This document shows, one piece after another, positions 35,987 to 47,712 of a stretch of 64,000 bases of DNA. A program made the position numbers and the translations under genes. Each line of letters opens with the position of its first letter. The first letter of the stretch is position 1. Origin of the DNA: Chlamydoabsidia padenii (taxonomy: Eukaryota > Mucoromycota > Mucoromycetes > Mucorales > Cunninghamellaceae); NCBI GenBank assembly GCA_025330725.1, contig JAIWND010000007.1, positions 1 to 64,000 of the forward strand. The letters are read 5' to 3'. The notes under the pieces are model-generated. The model saw only the letters and a list, made by a program, of their open reading frames with translations. It searched no databases and was not told where the DNA came from.

Positions 35987-38369
35987 ATGTTTAAACAACA
36001 GAAATTCTACATTATTGACGAGAAAATGGATGACGCCAAGATGGGGGCCACTAAACAGCTCATTGAAAGGAATGGTAAGAATGACAATTACTCGTAACAT
36101 TCAATAACCGACTTCTTTATTTGTAGGTGGCGAACTGGCAAAGAATCAACATTCAGCTGACATTTTGTTAACAAGTCTGAAATCTCCTCCACGAATCAAA
36201 CGACACTTGAAGACTCGTCAAGTAAGTGGTTTTATCCCACAACATGCATCTCACCATTCTCTCTTTTTCTTTCTCTATAATAGATTCCAGTCGTTGACAT
36301 TCGTTGGCTGAAAGATTGGTAATGTCCCTCTTTTAACAATTCGGAAGTAGAAACGACAACTCACTCTTGATACTTGTTGTATAGCGTCAAGGAAAAGAAA
36401 CAGCTACCTCTTGATAGTTACTATCTCCTCACGAACGAAACATCATCATCAACAACAACTCGCAGTGAACAACAACCCAGCAATGATGACTACTATATTC
36501 CAAAACCTACAGCAATTTTGACTAAAGAGTTCAAGGCATCGGAACCGGACACTTTACCTCTTGACAATGATGATGTGAATGATACCAGGTAAGTAAAACC
36601 TTCAAATCATATGATCATTACTCAATCCTTTTTGGGGGGTTTAATTGATTAGCGATGATGACAATGACGACACTGGTGATATTGATCCAACTTACAATAA
36701 TACAAAATATGAATGCTTGCGATCTACTCCTCTCAACCCCAAGCACAATAATAAATTGGTGGCCTATCTTCGTTTGTTGGAAAAAAGTCGTCAGTTGGAT
36801 ATGCACAGCATCAACTCACTTGCTTATCGACATGCTATAGCTGCTTTAAAGGTAAATAAAATTGCATGAAACAGGCTAGGTATTAACAGATTTTAACGGG
36901 GAGGGAAATAGAGTTATCCAAGGGAAATTCGATCTGCAAAAGAAGCTGGGAATATCATAGGTAGGTAGGTAATATCTCTGAAATCATCATCTTTTACTAA
37001 TGATATTTTTGGAATACACTTATTATGTAGGAATTGGTGCTAAAATCAAGACAACTATTAAAACATACTTGGAAACTGGGACTGTTCCTGAAGCTGAAGC
37101 ATTATTGGCTGATGAACGATTCAGAACTTTGAAGCTATTCAATAAATGTTTTGGCAAGTGACGTTTTAAAACTTGACAAGTGGCGTGATGATAATTAGCC
37201 TTTTTGCTTTTTACTTGACTTGTAGGTGTGGGGCCATCTACTGCAATAGCTTGGTGGGACATGGGATACCGCTCTTTACAACAAGTGCTGGATGGATGCT
37301 CATTGACACCTTCGGTTCGACTGGGAATACAACTCTTACCTGACTTTATCCAGTCGTAAGTTTTTTAATTAGGATCATTGATGTATTACTCACACTTGTA
37401 TTTTTTTTTTTTCTAGGTTAAAACTTTGCGATGTTGAAGAACTTATTGGTATCATTGAAAACCAGATTGCTCAGATGGATGATCGATTACTGGTTACACC
37501 GGTTGGCGGATATAGGTAAGTTTTGCATAAAAACGAAATCTGGTTTTAATCACCGAGTCTTAAAATAGGCGGGGAAAACAAACAAGTGGTGATCTTGACA
37601 TCATTGTTTCATCAAAACAACAAATGGATATGTCAGATATCTTGCCAATGCTACTCGATCGGCTGAAAAAACAAGGTAAAAGAGAGAGAGAAAGAAAAAG
37701 AGAGGGGGTGAAATTACTTTACAAGGAATGACTGATGATCTGTTACTATGTAGGCTATATTAAACACGTCCTTTGGAAAAGTCTCAAAGGGGCACGTCCT
37801 CTTGGAAAGCTACAACAAGAGCAAACTGACGATGACAATAATGATTTTCAAATCATTAACAAATCATCACGACGATCTGGCTTTGATGATCTTGCAAAGG
37901 TAAAAGAAAAAAAGAAGAAGAAGAGTCGTACCATCACGACCCGCTATTAATACTGATTGATTTAATTGTTAATAGGCGTTTACTTGTTTTATGCAACCCT
38001 CTACTGGTATTGGTCGTCAAGTGGATTTTATTATCGCTACAGTTGATGAATATCCGACAGCATTACTCGGATGGACAGGTAAATCAAATAGTTAGCATTA
38101 ATTGTTTTTAACATCCGATCCAAATCCAGGATCCCGCCAATTCGAACGATCGATCAAGGAATATGCAAAGAAGGTAAAACTCACAAAATAAATGGGTGGT
38201 AAACTAATACACTTGATAAATATTTTAATAGGAAAAGAATCTAAAGATCAAAAGCAACGAAATTATTACTAGGTCTATCCCAGAAAGAAGAATCAATGTC
38301 ACCAGCGAAATGGACATCTTCAAGGTACTTGGAATCCCTTTTGTCGCTCCTCAAAACCGGAATTGTTGA
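35987..38369 (+). CDS. POL4: family X DNA polymerase (Pol4 / mu-lambda type)
   Basis: Gap-filling polymerase for non-homologous end joining. About 13 exons. An N-terminal BRCT domain spans residues ~5-75 (KFYIIDEKMDD... GATKQLIERNGGELA... VVDIRWLKDC), followed by an acidic, Thr-rich linker. The 8-kDa helix-hairpin-helix part includes NNKLVAYLRLLEKS, SYPREIRSAKEAGNIIGIGAKIKTTI and FGVGPSTAIAWWDMGYRSL. The palm has GYRRGK-TSGDLDIIV with the first two catalytic Asp and GRQVDFIIATVDEYP with the third. The thumb ends in an -YAKKEKNLKI...DIFKVLGIPFVAPQNRN tail. The Trp in the hairpin (AIAWWDMGYRSL) recalls mu/TdT more than beta. The stop is followed by only 154 bp before the next ATG. Confidence 0.93.
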
Positions 38370-38523
38370 TTGGCTGATCTGCTGGGCTGTGACTTTTATG
38401 GTAAGGTGCCTCAAATATAAAAATCAACGCCTCCCCGATTTTATTCTTCTTCTTCTTCCCTTTTTTTTTTTTTATTACTTTTATCCACTTAACCATCTTT
38501 ACTTTATTCTTCTTTATAATAAA

Positions 38524-41359
38524 ATGAGTTCTTGGCAACCTACTGACCAAGGACTATCTGATCTCTTATTACTTTTAAGTAATGCTCAAAACCCCTCTAG
38601 CGATTTGAATGTGCAAGAGGTAGTCCCCCCCCCTTTATATCTATGATTACATTTATCCTTTTTACAGTATACTAACTAACCTTATTGGCTTTTTTTATTA
38701 ATATATCACTTAGAGGCTAGAATACTTCAATTCGGTACCTGACTACAACTCTTATTTGGTATACATCCTCACACAAATGACTGACCAAAGCGAATACGTC
38801 CGGTCTGTGGCTGGCCTGACTCTCAAGAACAATATCCGATCCCATTATCCAACCATCTCACCAGGAGTACTAGACTATGTCAAGGAAAAATGTCTACAGC
38901 ATCTTGGTGATCCTAGTGTCAGCAAAACGGTCGGACTTGTTATCTCTGCTATTATGCTTCGTGGTCAAATACAAAGGTGGCCTCAGGGTCTTCAAGTCTT
39001 GATGGAAAAACTGGACGATCCTTCACCTACAGTGGTCGAGGTAAGAAGAAGAAGAAAATGACAAATGGGGTGGGGTGGGGCGTGCGTGTGTCCGTCCGTC
39101 CTCGTATGCAACCTATGAGGGGCGGAGAGACCAAAAAAAAAAAAAAAAAAGGAACAATACGTATACTAACTTGTTTGTTTATGATGTAGCATGCTTTGGG
39201 GATTTTACAAAGGGTTTGTGAAGATTGCTCCCGTGATTTAAATTCTACAATGAATGGTGTCCAACCTTTGGATTTTATGATACCCAAATTTATCGGCTTC
39301 TTTAATCACCCAAACTCTCAACTTCGACAATCTGCTATTCGATGTGTGCAACAATTTATCAGCTTGCGATCGGAACCCTTATTGCATCGGATGAACGACT
39401 TTTTAAACGGACTCTTCAACTTGGCTACGGATAGTAATATGGAGGTACGCAAGGCGGTGTGTCAATCTTTGGTTAATGTCTTTGAAAACTGTCCTGAAGC
39501 TCTTTTGCCTCAAATGCCTGCCTTGGTCGATTATATGCTCTACTCTACTCTGTCGGATGATGAAGATCTTGCTTTGGAAGCCTGCGAATTCTGGTTGGTA
39601 TTTGCCGAAATGGAGATATTCCGTGAACAACTTTGCTCTTATCTACCCAAGGTGATCCCGGTCTTGCTCAAATGTATGGTGTACTCTGAAAATGATTTGG
39701 TGACAATGGGCAGTGAAGAAGATGACGCTCACGTGGCGGACAAGGAAGAAGATATTAAGCCCCGATTCCATAAAGCTAATGTGGTCCAAGTCGAACGAAC
39801 GGATAACAACAAGGTCAGCAATTTGGATGAAGGTGGGAAAAAAGGGGACAATCAATCGAACGATAATGGTGGTGACAATCGGAATGCTGGAGACAACGAG
39901 GTGGGCGACGATGATGATGATGAAGATGACGATGATGACGACGACGACTATGATTTGGACGATGATGACGATATATTCAACGAATGGAACTTGCGAAAAT
40001 GTAGTGCGGCTGCTCTGGATATAATCTGTACAACCTATGAAGTGGAAGCCATCCGGATATTGATGCCTTTGTTGAAAACCGAATTGGAAAGCCCTGATTG
40101 GCTTCATCGTGAATGCGGTATTTTGGCTTTGGGTGCTGCCGCTGAAGGTGGTATGCAACACATCGCTCCTCATCTTCCCGAATTGGTACCTTACTTGTTG
40201 ACACACTTGAATGATCCAAAGGTAATGATATATATATATATATATATATTGATAAAGAGGGGGGATCGGACTGAAACTCATCAAGGTTACCTTTATTTTT
40301 ATGCTTAGCCTCTGGTCAGATCTATCACATGCTGGACTCTTGGTCGATACACACATTGGATTGCACAAGCCAGTCAACAAAACCCAGCAGCCTACAAACA
40401 CTACTTGGAACCTTTTATAGATACCATACTCCGACGGGTGCTCGATAACAACAAACGTGTCCAAGAAGCTGCCTGCTCCTCACTCTCGTCCTTGGAAGAA
40501 GAAGCTACTACCCAATTGATTCCATATTTACAACCAATCTTGTCCACTCTGACTTTGGCGTTTGAAAAGTATCAACATCACAACATGTTACTTCTTCTCG
40601 ACACCGTGGGTACCTTGGCTGATGTTGTCGGTGACGCTTTGAATATGCCACAGTACATCGAAATGATTATGCCACCGTTGATCAAACAATGGCAACTAAC
40701 AGTAGACGATAACCCGGATCTATTTCCTCTTTTGGAGGTAAGCATTAAGAGAAAAAAAAGGGGGGGCAATTGGACATGATGTGTTGACTGACTTTGCTAC
40801 TTTACCATTTAGTGCCTTTCTTCTGTTACTGGTGCCCTTGGAAAAGGATTCAAGCCATTTGCCGAACCAGTCTATCGCCGATGTGTGCATCTTGTTGGTA
40901 GAACTTTGGCTCAATGTCGAAACGCTGCTTTGGATCCTAATGCTGAAGAACCCGACAAGGATTATATGATTGTTGCTCTGGACTTGTTATCTGGTATTAT
41001 ACAAGCTCTTAATACTGAAGCTGAACCTTTGGTGGCAAATACAACTCCTCCTCTCATCCATTATCTGTCCATCACTGCCACTGTAAGTTGGTATTGAATG
41101 TATTGACTTGATTGTTTAACTAACTTTTCTTTTCTTTTCTTTTTAGGATGTAGTTGCTGAAGTACGCCAATCATCTTATGCACTGCTGGGCGACCTTGCG
41201 ATCTCATGCTTCGAACATATTAGGACTGTCATACCTCAATTCATGCCGTTTATCATTCAACAAATTGATCCTCAAGTTGCTTTCGTATCTGTTTGTAATA
41301 ATGCGACATGGGCGGTGGGTGAAATCGCTATCAAACTGGGTATGTACTCTTATGAAATG

Positions 41360-41391
<32 letters not shown>

Positions 41392-41411
41392 GATATAACT
41401 AAATGATGAAG

Positions 41412-41445
<34 letters not shown>

Positions 41446-42069
41446 TTTTTTTTTTTTTTTTTTGGACAATTAGGGAATGAAATTGAACCCTATGTAGAAC
41501 CACTATTGCAACGATTATTCCCATTGATGGTCAACACAACTTTACAACGCACTTTATTAGAAAACGTCGCCATTACTATAGGTCGTCTTGGTTTGATTCG
41601 CCCCACTATGGTCGCTCCGCATCTCGAAAACTTTATACATCCTTGGTTAATAGCTCTGTCACCGGTAAGAGATAATGAAGAAAAGGCTTCAGCTTTTACT
41701 GGACTATGTGAAATGATCAAGGTCAATCCTCCAGGTGCTCTCAAGGTATAGTATTCTATTGATTGATTGATTGGATAATAAACCAACTTTTTTTCAAAAA
41801 AAAAACATTAGGCTTTCCCGTACCTTTGCACAGCCATTGCCAACTATCACAATGTACCACCATTATTAAAAAACGCATTTGGAAACGTAAGTCAAAGGAG
41901 GGGGTGAATCTAAAACAGCAAAGCTCAGACATAAATGACTAACTATGTTTTATTTATATAGATTCTGTCTGGATATAAGCACATGTTTGGTGACCAACAA
42001 TGGCAGCAAGGACTTTCTTCTCTTCCACCAGAAGTAAAGTCTGTACTTCAAGAACGCTATGGAATCTGA
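38524..42069 (+). CDS. KAP104: transportin-1 / karyopherin beta-2 (Kap104)
   Basis: Nuclear import receptor for PY-NLS cargo such as hnRNP-like proteins. About ten exons encode some 920 residues of HEAT repeats. N-terminal Ran-binding repeats start [38 protein letters not shown], and [18 protein letters not shown] follows. The hallmark acidic loop of repeat 8 is a long Asp/Glu run (about 39,905-39,970). The C-terminal arch contains [16 protein letters not shown] and [15 protein letters not shown], strongly transportin-like, and ends in [16 protein letters not shown]. Introns carry (CT)n followed by T26 and an A30 run. The 154-bp gap to POL4 must hold its promoter; CCTCCCCGATTT at 38,426 may be a weak copy of the spacer motif, though it lies just inside that gap. 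Confidence 0.97.
41360..41463. repeat. A30 ... (CT)13 T26 tract in KAP104 intron
   Basis: An A30 run, a short spacer, a CT dinucleotide tract and then T26 fill one intron. The pyrimidine end lies next to the acceptor GACAATTAG. Confidence 0.9.
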
Positions 42070-42622
42070 TATCGACTAGAACAATAGCAATTACCCCTTT
42101 AATATTACCCCCTCCTCTTCTTACCCCACTACCCCTACTACATGTATTCTTACCCTTCATCTTCTGGTATATACATATATTACCATGTTTTTTATTGTCC
42201 CTTTCACATCCGCCATGTTGATACTTTTAAACTGTCCTCATATTTGTTCATTGACAATAAACCATTGGCTATTAAACTCAGGAATTGTCTTGTTTTTTTT
42301 TATTTTGTGTTGGTGTTTGGTAATGATGCACACACGAATCTACTTTTAATGGATACATGGACATCGTATTATACATACACAGATATCTGACCTCACTTTT
42401 AAATATGCAGAAATATTCAAGTCCCGATTCCCCGATTTATGCAAATCTTTTTTTTTCTCTCTGTTATGCGTCTTCATCCATTTGACACTACTTGGATAAT
42501 GAGATGTAAAGAAAATACTAGATCGTTGACTTGTGTTTCATTAACAATTGTTTAGTAACATGCTTGTATTTCAATGGCGAAGATCGAACTAGTTGCCTTT
42601 CTTGGTATTGTCTCATTAGTCA

Positions 42623-42654
<32 letters not shown>

Positions 42655-43119
42655 AAAAGATATCCTGATGATTCCTATTGAGTTTGCGTGGTGCCATCGC
42701 ACGAAAACCATTTTGATGATGAACTTTTCGCTGATGGTGGTATGGACGTAAGCGACAAAAAGAATAACCTTTTGATTCTTTTGTTTTACCCCTGATTCCC
42801 ATTTAGGATCAGTAATCAACTTTTTTCGGCCCCAACATCCTTTTTTTTTTTTTTTTCTTTTGCACTTTTGAAGTTACAAGTGTAACTTCTGTCCTCTTAT
42901 GTGATCTCTTTTTTCTTTCACTTTTTTTTAGCAAGAATATACAAAAGGTTGAATCTACACCAAAAAGATTCTGGTGCTCACTACTTTCATACATACAAGA
43001 CATACTTTTTGAACCCAAGATATTCTAACATCTACTAAATTTAGCCTTATCACAAATCATTATTCATGCAAGCGCCGATATAAATTTTTGAACCTTCACC
43101 ACCAGCAAAAGCAAAAATT
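42070..43119. other. intergenic spacer KAP104 / tRNA
   Basis: Contains the KAP104 polyadenylation region (AATAAA at 42,257), ATTCAAGTCCCGA (42,415), an A-rich run at 42,632-42,658, T17 at 42,841, and ATTCATGCAAGCGCC (43,062). No gene seen. Confidence 0.55.
43113..43119 (-). terminator. Pol III terminator of tRNA-Gly
   Basis: On the minus strand a T5 run begins two bases after the tRNA 3' end, the standard RNA polymerase III stop. Confidence 0.7.
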
Positions 43120-43189
43120 GCGCGGTCGGGGAATCGAACCCCGGCCCTTCGCGTGGCAGGCGAAGATTATACCACTTAACCAACCGCGC
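43120..43189 (-). tRNA. tRNA-Gly(GCC)
   Basis: A full cloverleaf reads on the minus strand. The seven-base acceptor stem GCGCGGT pairs with ACCGCGC. The D arm starts GGTTAAGTGGTAT. The anticodon stem TTCGC/GCGAA encloses loop CTGCCAC with anticodon GCC. The T arm is CGGGG-TTCGATT-CCCCG. No intron is present, and CCA is not encoded, as expected for a eukaryotic nuclear tRNA. Confidence 0.97.
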
Positions 43190-43517
43190 TCATATATTTT
43201 TTAGACTTCAATGTGCTATATATTTCACCTACCAGATTTAAAATTCCGCCAGGCTCCAATTGGTGCGGAAGTGTAATTGCCAACAATGAAGGTTGTTCCT
43301 TTGATGAATACAAACGAATATACACTAATGGAGTCCATAAAAAAAATAGGATAAACATCAAAGGTTCAGGAAAAAAAAGAAGTCCATTTTGAACAAGAAA
43401 TGTTGAGCCATTCATGATGCAATGACAATAGTTTTATGTTAATGAGGGACAAAGGGTAAAAAAAAAATATCACTTTTATAAGCGGGATTTCAATTTTCAT
43501 TTTTGCATAATGAACGA

Positions 43518-43558
<41 letters not shown>

Positions 43559-43620
43559 GAAAAAAGAGGTCAACTTTATTAATTCTATGCGTATATATAC
43601 AAGTAAAAGAATTTAAACTA
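43190..43620. other. spacer with T38 run
   Basis: Contains ATTTAAAATTCCGCC (43,236), AGCGGGATTTCAATTTT (43,481) and a T38 run (43,520-43,557) just past the 3' end of the SET/MYND gene. No gene seen. Confidence 0.55.
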
Positions 43621-44845
43621 TTATCTACAATCCAATCCATGGTGTTTGTTCTTTTTCTTGTTCTTGACTTTGATTGTTGATTCCATAACACATCGTTGAC
43701 AGAGACAAGTAAAATAGTAATCTTGTAAGAGTTTTTGACGCCGATTAGCCACAGGAAGATTCGTATCGACGTAGCCAATGGTCAGAGGTTGATCAGGTTG
43801 GATGTGAGTGATGGTCCGAATAAACATTTGCCGAAACTTCCCGCGAGGTCGAGTGAATACCGAAGGATAGTCAACCTTTTCATCGTCATCCTCTTTGTTG
43901 TCCGAGTCTAGTTGATTATTTGATGATTTGACTTGTTCTTCTTCGATCCCTTCTTCGGTCCATTGTTCTACTTCACAATTGAAACTGCAATCATGATTAA
44001 ATAAAGAAGCCAAAGGATACAATGCTTAAGCATGGATTAGTTTCTTCAGTCAAATGTTAACACCCTTTCCCCTTACCACGCCCAGCCAAGATATCCTTTC
44101 GGTTTTCTAGATAAATTCCAAATCCATTCGACTCGATTTTTGATATCAGATGCATGATATCCACCCCAGTTTCATGTGAGAGTAACCAACCTAAAGGCGC
44201 CAAGTGTTTCCATAAAAAGTCTTGAATTCGATCCCATTCTTGTTTCATTTCCATCGACCAATCGAGATAATGTGATTCCAAATGATGGACCAAATCATAA
44301 CCCCCTTGCTGTTCTTGTTGTCGTTGCCAATAAATCATAATCACCAGTTTGGCGACGCTTTTCATATGTCGGTCGACTTTTTTTAGAGTAGCCAGTTTCC
44401 GTAATATATCACAACACCCACGATCATGTTTTAGTAAGTAGTGGTCGGCACATTCCTGGCTGCAAAAGTAGACTTGGTCACATCCTAAGCAATGAAGAGT
44501 GAAACTTCTGGTTGGATGGGCTGCTAGACATTGTGCACAAAGTCGTTTCTTGAAGCTGTCAAATATACCTACAATATATAACAAGTTAAAGTGCCAAGTT
44601 CTTTATATATATATATATATATCATAGTTAAACTTACATGTTGCATATGGATAAACCTAAAGGGAATAGAGAGTTACAATCAGAAGGTTATTGTGTGAAT
44701 CATCATTGTTGTTACTTACCGAGAAAAGAGTTGTTCTTGGTTCAAGTGAGCATTTTGATAAGCATTCACGTCCTTTTCCTTCTGTCGCCTTGGTATATAT
44801 AGTAGAAGGAAGATCAAAAAGAGAGAGTGATGGATCTTCAACCAT
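43621..44845 (-). CDS. SET/MYND (SMYD-like) lysine methyltransferase
   Basis: Probable protein-lysine methyltransferase. Four exons encode about 345 residues. The split SET domain begins TKATEGKGRECLSK, is interrupted by a MYND zinc finger (CAQC... CLGCDQVYFCSQECADHYLLKHDRGCC), and resumes with SNGFGIYLENR. The SET core follows: LYPLASLFNHDCSFNC (the NHxC cofactor-binding motif), then ITIGYVD-like LTIGYVDTNLPVANRRQKL, and the post-SET Cys cluster FTCLCQRC. A Glu/Asp-rich insert sits between NCEVEQW and RQMFIRT. The four-residue gap between GRA and LYPLAS is closed by a GT-AG intron. Target unknown; yeast Set5/Set6-like members are relatives. Confidence 0.88.
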
Positions 44846-45136
44846 TCAAAAAAAAAAAAAAAAAAAAAAGAGAGAGAGAGAGAGAGAGCGGAGTGAATCC
44901 TGCCCTCAAAAAAAAAAAAAAAAAAAGAGTTGTTGTGGACCATCACATTTCAAATCCCGATCCGTATGTGCTTCATCTATCAAACCAGCTGATCACGTCA
45001 AAAAAAAAAAGTGACATTTTATTATGATGACCCTTCGGCCAATTAGTATAGTGTATAATATAAGATTAAAGTGAGGATATAAACAATGTGAAACATAATA
45101 ATAATAAAAAAGCGGGATGTACAAATGGGGAGATGG

Positions 45137-45172
<36 letters not shown>

Positions 45173-45231
45173 AGGAGGTATGGGACAACATCAAACCGAT
45201 GTATGCAGTATCTATCTAAAAAAAGGAATTA
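44846..45231. other. spacer between SET/MYND and zinc-finger genes
   Basis: Contains A21 followed by (GA)9, another A18, the motif ATTTCAAATCCCGA (44,947-44,960), GCGGGATG (45,112) and a (TA)13 tract (45,140-45,166). No gene seen. Confidence 0.55.
44947..44960. promoter_or_regulatory. ATTTCAAATCCCGA motif upstream of SET/MYND gene
   Basis: Near-consensus spacer motif about 100 bp upstream of the start codon, identical to the copy at 14,834. Confidence 0.45.
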
Positions 45232-46109
45232 TCATTTGATGGAAGTGTGCATGTAGTTGTAAAGAGGGATGGGGTAATACGGGGAAGGACAAGCCAAGGA
45301 GGGTTGAGTAGAAGACGATAATAAGGATGTTGGTGGTGAATCATCCATTAAGAGAGGAGTTGTATAGTGATCAAGTGGACTTGTACTTGAATCAGAATCA
45401 GATGGACTTGGTGATGATGTCGGTAATGGAGAGAATACTAATACATTTGTACTAAAACAACAATAAAAAAGATTAATTAGTTAGTTGGTCACTTTATTAA
45501 GATATTACACACAGACCCCCTTCCCTTTTCTCTCCTGCACTTTACCTCTTTTCAGCATGACATGCCAGTTTATGTTTTGATAGAGTTGTTTTTCTTGTAA
45601 ATGACTTTTCACATTTTTCGCATGTAAAAGGTCGATTCCCAGTATGTGTTCTACGGTGTCGAGCCAGAGAGGAAGACTATATAAAAGAAGAAGAGATGAG
45701 TTACATGTTATTTGTTATTATTGTAACTTACATCACTAAATGTCTTTTGACAAAAGGCAAGTTGACAGGCATGAGGTCGTTCACCAGTATGAGTTCGTTT
45801 ATGGACAGTGAGGGCTGAGCGTTGTATGAATTGCTTTGTACAACCAGGCCAATCACAAGAGTAAGGTCGTTCACCAGTATGAATCCGTCCGTGTCTTGCT
45901 AGATCAGAGCGTCGAGTGAAGGATTTGCCACAACCATACCATTCACAAGAAAACAATCGTTTGGTGCCATTATTATGATGTGTCGGTTTTGAATGTTTAG
46001 AGTAATGAGTTGTTATTGTTGTTGTAGTATTAGTAGAATGTTCGAGAGATGGTGTAGCATAATAAGAGCGTGTAGATTCTTCTTGGTTTAAAAGAAACGG
46101 TATATTCAT
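45232..46109 (-). CDS. C2H2 zinc-finger transcription factor, four fingers
   Basis: Predicted DNA-binding regulator. Three exons encode about 240 residues. A Thr/His/Ser-rich N-terminus (~50 residues) precedes four tandem fingers with TGERP-type linkers: [57 protein letters not shown] and [17 protein letters not shown]. Fingers 1-3 have the C-x4-C spacing and finger 4 C-x2-C. The C-terminus is Ser/Pro/Thr-rich ([20 protein letters not shown]) and could be an activation region. A (GA)n-rich leader precedes the ATG. The specific family (e.g. an Azf1-, Zas1- or Rme-like factor) cannot be decided by eye. Confidence 0.88.
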
Positions 46110-46114
46110 TACAA

Positions 46115-46147
<33 letters not shown>

Positions 46148-47101
46148 GAAAGAGAGAGACAAAGAGAAAAGAAAGAGAAAAAAAAAAAAAAAGGAGGAGC
46201 GGGGAAATAATTAGATTTTAAATGGAGAGATGAGTGGTAGATCACGGGCGGGTATGTATTAAGGGGTAAAAGAAAAATTTCAAGGTGGACGGAGTTTTTA
46301 ATTTCTTGGTAAAACATGGGCGTTTTGAAGTTTATGGGGCACGAGCCAAAAGGGATGAAAACCAAATAAACATATCAGATGATAAATAGCGAATGCTATC
46401 TTGAAACACAATACCGTAATGGATGCCATTTATACATGATGATGATGATGATGATGATGATGATGGCCCTAGCCAACGAGTAAATCTATTCATCGATACT
46501 TCGTCACACAACGTTACCCGTCCAGTTTATAATCATATAGTCTAGTAGAAGACATTTAGTTAGTTAGTAGTAGTAGTAGCAGTAGTAGTATTATATCATG
46601 TATGTGTAACTGATCTAGTTGTTAATTTTTTGGTAAATGTATTGGTTCTTTTTATTAGGAGGTGGAAACAATGAAGGGTAACAATGACAATGATAATAAT
46701 AATAACAATAACAATAATAAATAAGTAATATCAAGACAAACTAAACTATTAATGCCAAAGATCAGGTCCTGAGAATCCAACCCTTGAGATGTTGACATTG
46801 CGCCACAATAACAGCTTTTATTCCTTGAATCATAAAAAAAAAAAAAAAAAAAAAAAAAGTTAGTTAGTATACCCCATTCTTTCATCGAAACATCATGGTT
46901 AAACAATAAACAAAACAAAACATTACCAGAACCAATCCATGCCATGTCATGTCATGCCGCCCGGCTTGTCCTTCTTGTGAGCCAACATTGCATTTTGTTT
47001 TGTTCTCGGGCCACTTTTGTTACTTGATAGTTGCTGTGCATCAGATACCACATCCAGTTCAAAAGAAGCCAATCCATTTCATAGTTGTAGAGTTATGAAT
47101 A
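46110..47101. other. spacer with microsatellites
   Basis: Contains (GA)n/A16 at 46,112-46,192, (GAT)10 at about 46,437-46,464, (TAG)n at 46,564-46,590 and A24 at 46,834. Minus-strand sequence at 46,940-47,070 reads as a coding-like frame (ELDVVSDAQQLSSNKSGPRT) bounded by stops, probably a continuation of the decayed gene upstream. Confidence 0.45.
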
Positions 47102-47541
47102 TCACAAAGTTCGCCCTGGGTTGATGTCGTATGCTACAAAGAGTAAAGACTCCTTCATTAGTACCATCCCATCATTTATACCTCTCTTATTACCTTTCCA
47201 TTGACAGACTCCGCCCTTGTTCCCCACGATTACTGCATCCACTTCCAGCCGAGAAGGACCTTCAAGATTCATTAAACAAAGGTTAGCTCCAATCCTTGTG
47301 TGTGTATCGTAATTTTCACATACCTTTATCATGTCCACCAAGAAGGGAAGATTGATGATTCCCAAAAGGTCACCCCCCCCCTTGTTGTCCCAAACCAGGA
47401 TACATGTCACGACCATGGTAGACCATCTTCAAAACTAATTACTTGATACCGTCTGGACTATTTATAAAGACAAACATAATTAGCATATAATAAAAACAAT
47501 CAGTATTACCTTTTACATACTAAACCAACAAGTTGACCCAT
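47102..47541 (-). pseudogene. possible decayed small gene
   Basis: Unrecognised. A frame starting MGQLVGLVCK (47,541), with plausible GT-AG introns, continues as SPDGIK-stop-LVLKMVYHGRDMYPGLGQQGGG-stop-PFGNHQSSLLGGHDKG, then PSRLEVDAVIVGNKGG and AYDINPGRTL-stop. The codon choice (GGT, CCT, CTT, GAT) and clean intron phases look genuine. However, TAA (47,439-47,441) and TGA (47,371-47,373) interrupt it, and both could arise from one C-to-T change. An alternative splice (acceptor at 47,413) gives an uninterrupted 54-residue frame that looks less protein-like. It could therefore be a pseudogene, a mis-spliced gene or chance. Confidence 0.35.
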
Positions 47542-47712
47542 TTCTTGAGAGATTAAACAGGAAAGAAAGAGGAGACCAGAATGAAAGAGAAGATCCGATT
47601 TTCCCGACGAGAGCGGAATTTAAAAGCATCAATCATGGGCACAGTGTACAAAAGCAAATCATTTGCATGGAGGAGTTTATTATAGTATCTAGTTATCGAA
47701 ATTCAAGGTTAC

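Noticed and set aside
39643..40464. 273-codon minus-strand frame opposite KAP104
   Set aside because: Shadow caused by the acidic GAT/GAC tract and third-position bias of KAP104.
42560..42620. GAAGATCGAACTAG as a tRNA T-arm
   Set aside because: No complementary stems; only a short resemblance.
44846..44940. Lys/Arg/Glu-rich frames over GA and A runs
   Set aside because: Simple-sequence translation products with no evidence of coding.
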